A stretch of 6,325 nt of DNA from Polaromonas sp. (GTDB taxonomy: Bacteria; Pseudomonadota; Gammaproteobacteria; Burkholderiales; Burkholderiaceae_C): assembly GCA_028292345.1 (NCBI GenBank), contig JAQGMN010000045.1:1-6325 (forward strand). The letters are read 5' to 3'. The translations under genes were made by a program, and so were the position numbers. The notes beneath the pieces are model-generated. The model searched no databases, was not told where the DNA came from, and saw only the letters and a list, made by a program, of their open reading frames with translations. This document shows, in pieces, positions 1 through 5,271 of the stretch (its first letter is position 1; every line of letters begins with the position of its first letter).

Positions 1-696
1 GGCGTCACGCTGGCGGTCATGCTGCAGCACCGCCTGGGCGAAGCGGCACGGGGACTCAAGGCCCTGCTTGAGGCGGGCGAACTGGGCGGGCTCATCAGCG
101 CCAGCGCGTCCGTGCGCTGGTGGCGCCCGCAAAGCTATTACGACGAACCGGGACGCGGCACGCTGGCGCGGGACGGCGGCGGCGTGCTGATCACACAGGC
201 CATCCACACGCTGGACCTCTTGCTCACCCTGACCGGCCTGCCCGAGCGCGTCACGGGCCTGGCCGCGACTTCGCCGGTTCACCGCATGGAAGGCGAGGAC
301 ACGGCAGCGGCGCTGCTGCACTACCCTGGCGGCGCCATGGGCGTGGTGCAGGCCACCACGGCGGCCTACCCTGGTTTTCCGGAGCGCATTGAACTCAATG
401 GCACGCTGGGCACGGCAACGCTGGAATCGGGCGAACTGCAGGTCGTGTTTGCCAGCGGCAAGCGCCTGGCGCTGGGTGCGCGCCTGGGCTCGGGCGGCGG
501 CGCCGATCCCATGGCCTTCAGCCATGCAGCCCACCGGACCGTGCTGCAGGATTTCATCCGCGCGGTGCAGGCCGGACGCACGCCGGCGGTCAGCGGCCGC
601 TCGGCGCTGGGCGTGCAAGAGGTCATTGAATGCATCATGGAATCGTCCAGGGCCGGCTGCGCGGTCAGCCTGCCAGGCGCTTCACGGACCGGGTGA
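1..696 (+). CDS. Gfo/Idh/MocA family oxidoreductase, C-terminal part (5' end outside window)
   Basis: The frame is open from the first base, so the gene starts upstream and only its last 231 residues are visible. They match the C-terminal alpha/beta domain of the Gfo/Idh/MocA family, NAD(P)-dependent oxidoreductases acting mostly on sugars, inositols and related polyols in the cytoplasm. Visible signs are a family-like start of this domain (QHR followed by a helix ending in GELGGL), the segment GGGVLITQAIHTLDLLL with the conserved His and Asp of the substrate pocket (His at window residue 69), a G-T-L-G-T-A strand turn, and a final helix DFIRAVQAGRTPAVSGRSAL that closes most members of the family. 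The Rossmann fold and the catalytic EKP-type lysine motif lie outside the window. Family members usually have 330-380 residues, so about a third is missing. The stop is TGA at 694-696. Substrate unknown; family call is firm. Confidence 0.88.
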   Translation, partial: GVTLAVMLQHRLGEAARGLKALLEAGELGGLISASASVRWWRPQSYYDEPGRGTLARDGGGVLITQAIHTLDLLLTLTGLPERVTGLAATSPVHRMEGEDTAAALLHYPGGAMGVVQATTAAYPGFPERIELNGTLGTATLESGELQVVFASGKRLALGARLGSGGGADPMAFSHAAHRTVLQDFIRAVQAGRTPAVSGRSALGVQEVIECIMESSRAGCAVSLPGASRTG

Positions 697-700
697 ATGC

Positions 701-714
701 GGCGCTGAAGCGCC
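701..714 (+). other. Short hairpin just after the oxidoreductase stop
   Basis: GGCGC-TGAA-GCGCC forms a perfect five-base-pair stem with a four-base loop, starting four bases after the stop codon of the oxidoreductase. No T run follows, so it is not a standard intrinsic terminator. It could stabilise the mRNA 3' end or aid a Rho-dependent stop, but at this GC content it may also be chance. Confidence 0.3.
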
Positions 715-819
715 ACGGTCATGAATCGGCGAATCCTGGCAATGCGCAGCGGCATCCGGCCCGCGGCAATATTTTTAGCCGTTTTGTCTCGGAATCCACA
801 CAGCGCGGGCACTACCAGC

Positions 820-856
820 TATAAAACTCGTAGCAAAACAGATTTTGCGTTATATT
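820..856 (+). promoter_or_regulatory. Putative promoter and palindrome upstream of the HxlR-like regulator
   Basis: The gap 697-923 is AT-rich only in this part. TATATT at 851-856 matches five of six bases of the sigma70 -10 element and would start a transcript near 863, about 60 bases before the ATG. No good -35 sits at the right distance, which would fit an activator-dependent or weak promoter. TATAAA at 820-825 is an alternative -10, also without a convincing -35. A perfect inverted repeat GCAAAA-caga-TTTTGC at 833-848 lies directly upstream of the first -10 and is a candidate operator. The rest of the gap shows nothing else recognisable. Confidence 0.35.
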
Positions 857-923
857 TGGCGGCGGGCCTTTGCCGGGCCTGATTCCCATTCCTGTGACCC
901 GACCGACCTGAGGAGATAACCCA

Positions 924-1253
924 ATGAGTGCCAAAGAAAACGCTGCCGTGAGCCTGTTGCTAGAACTGCTGGAGTCGCGCTACGCAATGCGCGTGCTGTG
1001 GGCACTGAAAGACGGCCATCCGCAAACCTTTCGCCTGCTCCAGGACAGCATTGGCAACATCACGCCCAATACCCTGAACACCCGCATCAAGGAATTGCGC
1101 GCAGCCGGCCTGCTCGGCCATGGCGAAAAGGGTTATACCGTGACCTCACTCGGCGCCGACCTGCTCAAGCGCCTGAACGACCTGCAGGCTTTCGCCGGAA
1201 AATGGGTGGTCAGCCAGACCAAGGCCAACGCGGACAAAAGCACCCCGCAATAA
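924..1253 (+). CDS. HxlR-like winged helix-turn-helix transcriptional regulator
   Basis: This is a 109-residue protein. The segment from LLELLESRYAMRVLWALKDG through the helix-turn-helix (about residues 35-60, TFRLLQDSIGNITPNTLNTR) to the wing (GLLGHGEKGYTVTSLG, about 65-80) follows the layout of HxlR/MarR-like DNA-binding proteins: TLNTRIKELRAAGLL corresponds to the family's LTQRLRELEADGLV recognition helix, and YTVTSLGADLL to its YELTPLGRSL. The N-terminal cysteine seen in redox-sensing HxlR members is absent, and there is no cysteine anywhere in the protein, so thiol sensing is excluded. The start is set by an AGGAG at 911-915, eight bases before the ATG. The stop is TAA, followed by a strong terminator 26 bases on, so the gene looks monocistronic. 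Its target is unknown; the palindrome at 833-848 could be an autoregulatory site. Confidence 0.8.
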   Translation: MSAKENAAVSLLLELLESRYAMRVLWALKDGHPQTFRLLQDSIGNITPNTLNTRIKELRAAGLLGHGEKGYTVTSLGADLLKRLNDLQAFAGKWVVSQTKANADKSTPQ

Positions 1254-1279
1254 GCGCCGGCCACTGCGAGTAAAAAACG

Positions 1280-1306
1280 AAACAGGCGAAAGGCCTGTTT
1301 TTTTTT
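1280..1306. terminator. Bidirectional intrinsic terminator between convergent genes
   Basis: AAACAGGC at 1280-1287 pairs perfectly with GCCTGTTT at 1293-1300 around a five-base loop (GAAAG). On the plus strand the stem runs into a T tract at 1298-1306, giving a standard terminator for the HxlR-like gene. On the minus strand the same stem is followed after two bases by six T residues (A run 1272-1277 on the plus strand), so it also ends the leftward unit whose last stop codon is at 1323. Its position in the 69-base gap between two convergent genes supports the shared role. Confidence 0.88.
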
Positions 1307-1322
1307 GGGGATCGCGCCTAGT

Positions 1323-2495
1323 TCAAACGGCAGTTTCCAGCAATTCCACAGGATTGCCAAATTTTTCGGCAGCGGCCTGCACCGCCGGATCGCGCAGCGC
1401 ACAGAGAAAACCGCCGTCGATGAGCAGTTTGCCATCCGCCGACACCGTGCTGTCCAGCGCCACCAGGTCCATGTGCACGGGCGGCTCTTCCCACTGCGGC
1501 ATGGTTCGCAAAATATAGTCGCTCGGCCTGGCCAGGTCGATGCCGAAATGCAGCGCGCCCGGTGCATTCGAGCCTGCCGGGTAGATCGTGTGGCGCGGCG
1601 CTTTCGGATTGAAGCCGCAGCCCAGTTCAATCAGCCGCCCGCCCACCAGCATTTCGCGAAGAATCGCCGCCTCGGGGCCGTCGCCCGTGACCTCCACGAT
1701 GGTGTCGCTCTCGAACCGGCAGCCAATGCGCTCTTCGAACGGCCTGGCGAACCCGACGGCCCACTGCGGATAAAAGGTGCCCGTCATCGCGACCGGCGCG
1801 TCCGCATCGTTGCGGTGCGCCGTCCGGTCCCAGAGGTTCGGCCCATGGGTGGGAAGGTAATGCACATAGCAGCCCGGCTCGTCGGCAAACATCTTGCCGC
1901 GCCAGCGGTTGTGCGCCAGCAGCAGGCTGCGCATTTCGGGCGTGTAGTCAATCGAGAAATCACTGCCGCGCGCATCGGTGAATTTCAGCGTGAAATTCGT
2001 GTCCGCCGGCAGGCGGGTGGCGGTGGCGCGAATGATGTCGCCCACCAGTTCGGCCGGAAAGCGCGCCTGCGGCGTGTGCAGCAAATCAAGGTCGCGGAAA
2101 TAAGTGATCTTGACCCAGCGCTGGCCGCGGGCGCGCCGTGCAATGAAAAACGGGTCAAAAATCGAACAGAACCAGGTGGACACCACAAAGTCCGACTCGG
2201 CAACCAGCGCCTTGACGGCTTCGGGGACCTCGGTGATCTGGCTGCTGGCTTCCATGTACTGGCGAACCGTCGCGCCGCGCGCGCGCGCCAGGCCCATGAC
2301 GGCATCGGCCACGCGCGTGTCGAGCAGCGGGTCGGTCAGCAGCAGCACCCGGTCACCCTGCCTGAAGGCAAAAGTCCGCTGGAAATTTTCCAGCGCCGCG
2401 AAATAATTTTTGGTGTGGGTGACGTTGGGATTCAGCGGCTGGGGCAATCCGGCCAGCACATCGCCCGGGGCCGTCATCAAGTCATTGGTGTTCAT
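1323..2495 (-). CDS. M29-aminopeptidase-like / NicX-like metal-dependent enzyme
   Basis: This cytoplasmic protein of 390 residues has no signal peptide. Its C-terminal half carries metal-site motifs of the M29 aminopeptidase (AmpT/AmpS) superfamily, which also includes NicX, an Fe(II) 2,5-dihydroxypyridine dioxygenase. Visible motifs are IELGCGFNP with Glu290, ALHFGID with His316, and VHMDLVALD with His341 and Asp343. Glu290 and His316 are M29-like, but the usual N-L-P-T-G-E motif reads Y-L-P-T-H-G (His217), removing the first metal-binding Glu, and the catalytic Tyr expected seven residues after His316 is Arg323. The reaction is therefore open: hydrolase or ring-cleaving enzyme. The start is taken at 2495 rather than an in-frame ATG at 2561, because the latter would overlap the preceding gene by 43 bases and adds an arginine-rich stretch unlike the family. 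No clear Shine-Dalgarno precedes 2495; the 23-base gap to the upstream stop suggests co-transcription. Automated pipelines may call it leucyl aminopeptidase. Superfamily likely, function uncertain. Confidence 0.75.
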   Translation of the reverse strand: MNTNDLMTAPGDVLAGLPQPLNPNVTHTKNYFAALENFQRTFAFRQGDRVLLLTDPLLDTRVADAVMGLARARGATVRQYMEASSQITEVPEAVKALVAESDFVVSTWFCSIFDPFFIARRARGQRWVKITYFRDLDLLHTPQARFPAELVGDIIRATATRLPADTNFTLKFTDARGSDFSIDYTPEMRSLLLAHNRWRGKMFADEPGCYVHYLPTHGPNLWDRTAHRNDADAPVAMTGTFYPQWAVGFARPFEERIGCRFESDTIVEVTGDGPEAAILREMLVGGRLIELGCGFNPKAPRHTIYPAGSNAPGALHFGIDLARPSDYILRTMPQWEEPPVHMDLVALDSTVSADGKLLIDGGFLCALRDPAVQAAAEKFGNPVELLETAV

Positions 2496-2518
2496 GTCAG
2501 TCCAGAGTTTTGAAAATT

Positions 2519-3541
2519 TCAGTCCACGGCGGCGCCCGAGCGCTTCACCGCATCGCCCCACAATGCCATGCTGGCGGCGACATGCCTGGCCAGTTCTTCG
2601 GGCGTACCCGACGCCACTTCAGCGCCGCGCGACTGCAGCTGGCTGCGCAATTCCGGGTCGGCCAGGGCCTTGTTGATGGCTGCATTGAGCTGGCTGACAA
2701 TGGGCCGCGGGGTGCCTGCCGGAACAAAAATCGCATCCCAGGCACTGACATCGAAGCCCTTGAGGCCTGACTCGGCGATCGTCGGCAGATCGGGCCAGCC
2801 AGCGACCCGCCTGGCGGTGGTGACGGCCAGCGGTTTCACCCGTGCGCCCCTGGCCTGCGGGGCGGCGTTCGGCATGACCTCGATCATCATGTCGACCTGC
2901 CCGCCGATCAGGTCGGTCATGGCCTGCGCTCCGCCACGGTAGGGAATGTGCACCACGGCCAGCCCGGCGCGCGATTTGTAGATTTCGGCGGCCAGGTGCG
3001 AGGTGGTTCCGTTGCCGGCCGAGCCAAAGGTGTATTTGCCCGGGCTGGCCTTGAGCAGCTGGGTCAACTCGGCCATCGACGACACCGGCAGCGTGGGTCG
3101 CACGACGACCATGGCCGCGATCCGGGTGAGCTGGCCGACGGGTTCGAAATCGCGTTGCGGATCAAAGCCTGGCGACTTGTAGATCGCATGGTTGATGGCA
3201 TGCGTGCCGTTCGTGCCATACAGGAGCGTGTAGCCATCGGCAGCCGCCCTGGCCGCCGTCGCGCTGCCCACATTGCCGCCTGCGCCGCCCAGGTTTTCCA
3301 CCACGATGGGCTGCCCCAGTTCCCTGGCGGCGCGCAGCATCACCAGGCGTGCCAGCGTGTCGCCTCCGCCGCCGGCCGGAAACGGAACGATCAGCTTGAT
3401 CGGTTTATCGGGATAGGCGGCGGCCGGCTGGGCATGCGCCGGCACGGCCAGGCTCAGCATGAGGGCAGCGCCAAGCGCCACACGCCCGATGGCGGCGAAG
3501 CGCGCAAGCCGGAGCGGCAAGGGATGCAGGCGGAAATGCAT
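2519..3541 (-). CDS. Bug-family (TctC-like) tripartite tricarboxylate transporter substrate-binding protein
   Basis: A 340-residue periplasmic solute-binding protein. Residues 1-37 form a signal peptide: basic start (RLHPLPLRLAR), hydrophobic core (AIGRVALGAALMLSLAV) and an AHA cleavage site before Gln38. The mature part opens with the family hallmark YPDKPIKLIVPFPAGGGGD (from about residue 43), where the glycine loop and Asp hold the ligand carboxylate, then NLGGAGGNVGS, DGYTLLYG, GSAGNGTTSHLAAE, HIPYRGGAQAMTDLIGGQVD and the closing WDAIFVPAGTP region. Length and order are complete for the family. Many Bug proteins lack partner TctA/TctB membrane genes nearby, as here. The start at 3541 is favoured over an in-frame ATG at 3637 because it begins the signal peptide exactly and has AAGGA eight bases upstream. 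First gene of the minus-strand unit, driven by the promoter at 3610-3637. Ligand not deducible; carboxylates and aromatic acids are known for the family. Confidence 0.93.
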   Translation of the reverse strand: MHFRLHPLPLRLARFAAIGRVALGAALMLSLAVPAHAQPAAAYPDKPIKLIVPFPAGGGGDTLARLVMLRAARELGQPIVVENLGGAGGNVGSATAARAAADGYTLLYGTNGTHAINHAIYKSPGFDPQRDFEPVGQLTRIAAMVVVRPTLPVSSMAELTQLLKASPGKYTFGSAGNGTTSHLAAEIYKSRAGLAVVHIPYRGGAQAMTDLIGGQVDMMIEVMPNAAPQARGARVKPLAVTTARRVAGWPDLPTIAESGLKGFDVSAWDAIFVPAGTPRPIVSQLNAAINKALADPELRSQLQSRGAEVASGTPEELARHVAASMALWGDAVKRSGAAVD

Positions 3542-3549
3542 GATGGTTT

Positions 3550-3554
3550 TCCTT
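3550..3554 (-). promoter_or_regulatory. Shine-Dalgarno that fixes the start of the Bug protein
   Basis: AAGGA (minus strand) sits eight bases before the ATG ending at 3541. It settles the choice against the upstream in-frame ATG at 3637, which lies on top of the -35 element and so could not be in the mRNA. Confidence 0.7.
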
Positions 3555-3609
3555 TTGAGTCCGCTGCCTGGTGCTCTTTGCACTTTAAAGCAGCGATAAA
3601 TACTTAGGC

Positions 3610-3637
3610 ATCTTATTTTATTGCACGCAATTGTCAA
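3610..3637 (-). promoter_or_regulatory. Sigma70 promoter for the binding-protein/enzyme unit
   Basis: Read on the minus strand, a perfect TTGACA (plus coordinates 3637-3632) is followed after 16 bases by TAAGAT (3615-3610), four of six matches to the -10 consensus. Transcription would start near 3603, leaving about 60 bases of leader before the ATG at 3541. It is the best promoter of the window and lies in its most AT-rich stretch. The spacer contains the palindrome listed at 3620-3631. Confidence 0.65.
3620..3631. promoter_or_regulatory. Candidate GntR/FCD operator inside the promoter spacer (site 1)
   Basis: ATTGC-AC-GCAAT is a perfect five-base inverted repeat with a two-base centre, filling twelve of the sixteen bases between the -35 and -10 elements of the leftward promoter. 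FCD-type GntR regulators are known to bind short palindromes of the TTGT-N-ACAA style, which this resembles. A regulator bound here would exclude RNA polymerase. Assignment to the adjacent regulator is inference from position. Confidence 0.5.
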
Positions 3638-3681
3638 AAATGACTACGCATTTACCCTAGGAAAAGGATATTCTTGAATTT

Positions 3682-3693
3682 ACGGCATGCAAT
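3682..3693. promoter_or_regulatory. Second, degenerate operator-like copy (site 2)
   Basis: ACGGCATGCAAT matches site 1 at nine of twelve positions and shares its right arm GCAAT. Its centre is 62 bases from that of site 1, close to six helical turns. It lies downstream of a possible -10 (TATTCT, 3669-3674) for the rightward regulator gene, so it could mediate autorepression. A further GCATGC at 3698-3703 repeats the core 13 bases on. Weaker than site 1. Confidence 0.35.
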
Positions 3694-3738
3694 AAACGCA
3701 TGCTTGCGCATTTCTCCACTTCATTCTTAAAGTCATCC

Positions 3739-4440
3739 ATGGCCACCCAGATCGACCACGTGCTGCACCACCTGAGGCAAAAAATCATCACCGGCGAACT
3801 GCCATCGGGTTCGCGCATGGTGGAACTCGACCTGGCTGCCCTGCTGTCGGTGTCTCGCACGCCCATCCGCATTGCGCTGGGTGAGCTTGAAAAGGAAGGC
3901 CTGCTGGAGCGGCTGGCCACGCGCGGATTCCGGGTGCGCCGGTTCACCGCCAGTGAAGTGGCCGACGCCATCGACGTGCGTGGCGCACTCGAAGGAATGG
4001 CCGCCCGCCAGATCGCCGAGCAGGGCCTGTCCGCCGAGGTCCGGGACCAGTTGCAGTCTTGCGTGGCCGATGGGCAGCGCCTGCTGCTTCAAGCCAGATC
4101 CGACAGCCATGTGGTCGATGCCGTCGGCTGGGTGGCCATGAACGCTGCCTTCCACCGGGTCCTGGTGCAAGCGGCTGGCAACAGCACCCTGGCGTCGGCC
4201 CTGGCGCATGTGGGCCGGACGCCCATGGCCAGCGCTGGCGCCCTGAGCCTGAACGGCACGCTGCCGCTGCTGGAATATGAATTCATCCGGCGCGCCCAAA
4301 GCGATCACGAGGATGTGCTGGCCGCCCTGATGGCGGGCGAGGGAACGCGCGCCGAAGCGCTGATGCGAGAACATGCGCGCCGCAGCCGCAATAACAAGCG
4401 CGCGTTGATGGCGCACTGGCCAATGCGTTCACCACCTTGA
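3739..4440 (+). CDS. GntR family transcriptional regulator, FCD subfamily
   Basis: From the start chosen here the protein has 233 residues. Residues 1-68 form the GntR winged helix: VLHHLRQKIITGELPSGSRM, then LAALLSVSRTPIRIALGELE as helix-turn-helix and EGLLERLATRGFRVRRF as wing. The rest is an all-helical FCD ligand-binding domain: DVRGALEGMAARQIAE, NAAFHRVLVQAAGN, and DHEDVLAALMAG followed by ALMREHARRS. His139, His190 and His212 are the expected metal-site histidines; Asn135 stands where many relatives have Asp. Such proteins bind a carboxylate through the metal and usually act as repressors relieved by the ligand. An ATG at 3700 would add 13 residues, but those codons (TTA, TCA, ACT) are unlike the GC-ending codons that begin at 3739, and that ATG lies in a GCATGC repeat. 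Neither start has a Shine-Dalgarno. It faces away from the Bug gene, so it probably controls that promoter. Confidence 0.88.
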   Translation: MATQIDHVLHHLRQKIITGELPSGSRMVELDLAALLSVSRTPIRIALGELEKEGLLERLATRGFRVRRFTASEVADAIDVRGALEGMAARQIAEQGLSAEVRDQLQSCVADGQRLLLQARSDSHVVDAVGWVAMNAAFHRVLVQAAGNSTLASALAHVGRTPMASAGALSLNGTLPLLEYEFIRRAQSDHEDVLAALMAGEGTRAEALMREHARRSRNNKRALMAHWPMRSPP

Positions 4441-4479
4441 GCATGGCTGGAAGGACAGGAGCCGGCGCTTGCGGGAAAG

Positions 4480-4505
4480 TTGAGCCCGGACGTTGCCCCT
4501 ACAAT
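4480..4505 (+). promoter_or_regulatory. Possible weak sigma70 promoter upstream of grpE
   Basis: TACAAT at 4500-4505 is a good -10 (five of six), with TTGAGC at 4480-4485 as a possible -35, but the 14-base spacer is too short for a strong promoter. It could give a basal transcript with a leader of about 165 bases ahead of grpE, complementing the heat-shock promoter at 4612-4639. The rest of 4441-4611 holds no gene or other signal that I can see. Confidence 0.25.
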
Positions 4506-4611
4506 TCTGTCGCGCCGAGCCGGACTTGCCGGCACAAACGCCGCCCCTGCTGTCGAGGCCCTCGCGCCACCGGCCCAGGCGACATTTCATTACCAATTTT
4601 CAAACCCCTGA

Positions 4612-4639
4612 CTTGAAAAGGGGCTTGTGGTCCCAAGCT
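4612..4639 (+). promoter_or_regulatory. Sigma32 (RpoH) heat-shock promoter of grpE-dnaK
   Basis: CTTGAAA at 4612-4618 is an exact match to the RpoH -35 consensus. After 13 bases comes CCCAAGCT at 4632-4639, matching the CCC, A and final T of the CCCCATNT -10. Transcription would begin near 4646, about 30 bases ahead of the grpE ATG. The position directly before a heat-shock gene makes the call strong although the -10 is imperfect. The -35 sits in an inverted repeat TTTTCAA-N9-TTGAAAA (4597-4619). Confidence 0.7.
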
Positions 4640-4675
4640 AGTCAACTTAGCAGCTTCAAAAACATTTCTACCCCT

Positions 4676-5248
4676 ATGTCCGAGAACAAACAACCCGAAC
4701 AGAACAACGACCTCACAGGCGCGCCCACCCCTGAGGAACTCGAAGCGGCGCAGGCTGCCAACGAGTTTGAGGCCATGAACGCCGCCACCGAGGCGCAGGC
4801 CCAGGTGGCTTTGCTGCAGGCCAAGAACACCGAACTGTCCGACAGCTTCCTGCGCGCCAAGGCCGAGGCCGAAAACGCCCGCCGCCGCGCCGAAGATGAA
4901 ATCTCCAAGGCGCGCAAGTTCGCCCTGGAAAGCTTTGCCGAAAGCCTGCTGCCGGTGCTCGACAGTCTGGAAGCCGGCCTGGCGCTGAAGGAAGCGACGC
5001 TGGAGCAGATCCGCGAAGGCTCCGAAGCCACGCTCAAGCAGCTCAAGAGCGCCCTGGAACGCAACAAGGTCATCGAGATCAACCCGGCAGCCGGCGCCAA
5101 GTTCGACCCGCACCAGCACCAGGCCATCAGCATGGTGCCTGCGCCGCAGCAGGAAGCCAATACCGTGGTGAGCGTGCTGCAAAAGGGCTACCTGATCGCC
5201 GAGCGCGTGCTGCGCCCTGCCCTGGTCACTGTGGCAGCGCCGCAGTAA
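4676..5248 (+). CDS. grpE: GrpE, nucleotide exchange factor for DnaK
   Basis: A 190-residue cytoplasmic co-chaperone that releases ADP from DnaK and acts as a thermosensor in the DnaK-DnaJ-GrpE cycle. Residues about 1-40 are acidic and polar, as usual for the disordered start. Residues about 40-90 form the long dimerising coiled coil, with the signature FLRAKAEAENARRRAEDEI and then SLLPVLDSLEAGL. The C-terminal beta domain carries GAKFDPHQHQAISMVP and the family's closing signature, NTVVSVLQKGYLIAERVLRP. Length is normal. The ATG at 4676 is chosen because it begins a typical GrpE N-terminus (MSENKQ) 30 bases after the predicted heat-shock start site; the open frame further upstream is non-coding in character. 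No Shine-Dalgarno precedes it. dnaK follows after 146 bases in the same direction. Confidence 0.97.
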   Translation: MSENKQPEQNNDLTGAPTPEELEAAQAANEFEAMNAATEAQAQVALLQAKNTELSDSFLRAKAEAENARRRAEDEISKARKFALESFAESLLPVLDSLEAGLALKEATLEQIREGSEATLKQLKSALERNKVIEINPAAGAKFDPHQHQAISMVPAPQQEANTVVSVLQKGYLIAERVLRPALVTVAAPQ

Positions 5249-5271
5249 GCACAAATAAACGTCCGAAATAT

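Noticed and set aside
701..714. Hairpin after the oxidoreductase as an intrinsic terminator.
   Set aside because: The stem is perfect but short and no T run follows.
818..834. GCTA-N9-TAGC as a remnant of a dispersed intergenic repeat of Comamonadaceae.
   Set aside because: It recalls small repeats with a CTATAAAA-TAGTAGC core that I remember from such genomes, but the match is too short and only one copy lies in the window.
1305..2513. A 402-codon open frame on the plus strand, opposite the M29/NicX-like enzyme.
   Set aside because: The translation is rich in Arg, His, Gln and Ala without family motifs, has no ribosome binding site, and would start on top of the terminator. The minus strand carries the conserved metal-site motifs.
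2496..2561. ATG at 2561 as the start of the M29/NicX-like enzyme.
   Set aside because: It would overlap the Bug-protein gene by 43 bases and add an Arg/Gly-rich stretch of 22 residues that looks like out-of-frame translation of that gene.
2948..3607. A 219-codon plus-strand frame opposite the Bug-protein gene.
   Set aside because: Its composition (Arg, Gly, His) is typical of a GC-rich shadow frame, and the minus strand encodes a complete Bug protein with signal peptide.
3700..3738. ATG at 3700 as the start of the GntR regulator.
   Set aside because: The 13 extra codons are AT-rich and unlike the rest of the gene, the ATG is part of an operator-like repeat, and the GntR fold is complete from 3739.
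4646..4675. TTAGCAGC just upstream of grpE as part of a CIRCE (HrcA) element.
   Set aside because: CIRCE needs TTAGCACTC, nine bases and GAGTGCTAA. Only the first six bases fit and there is no right arm.
4499..5254. A 251-codon minus-strand frame opposite grpE.
   Set aside because: It is a shadow of grpE: a leucine/glycine/glutamine-rich translation with no domain, no binding site, and covering the grpE promoter.
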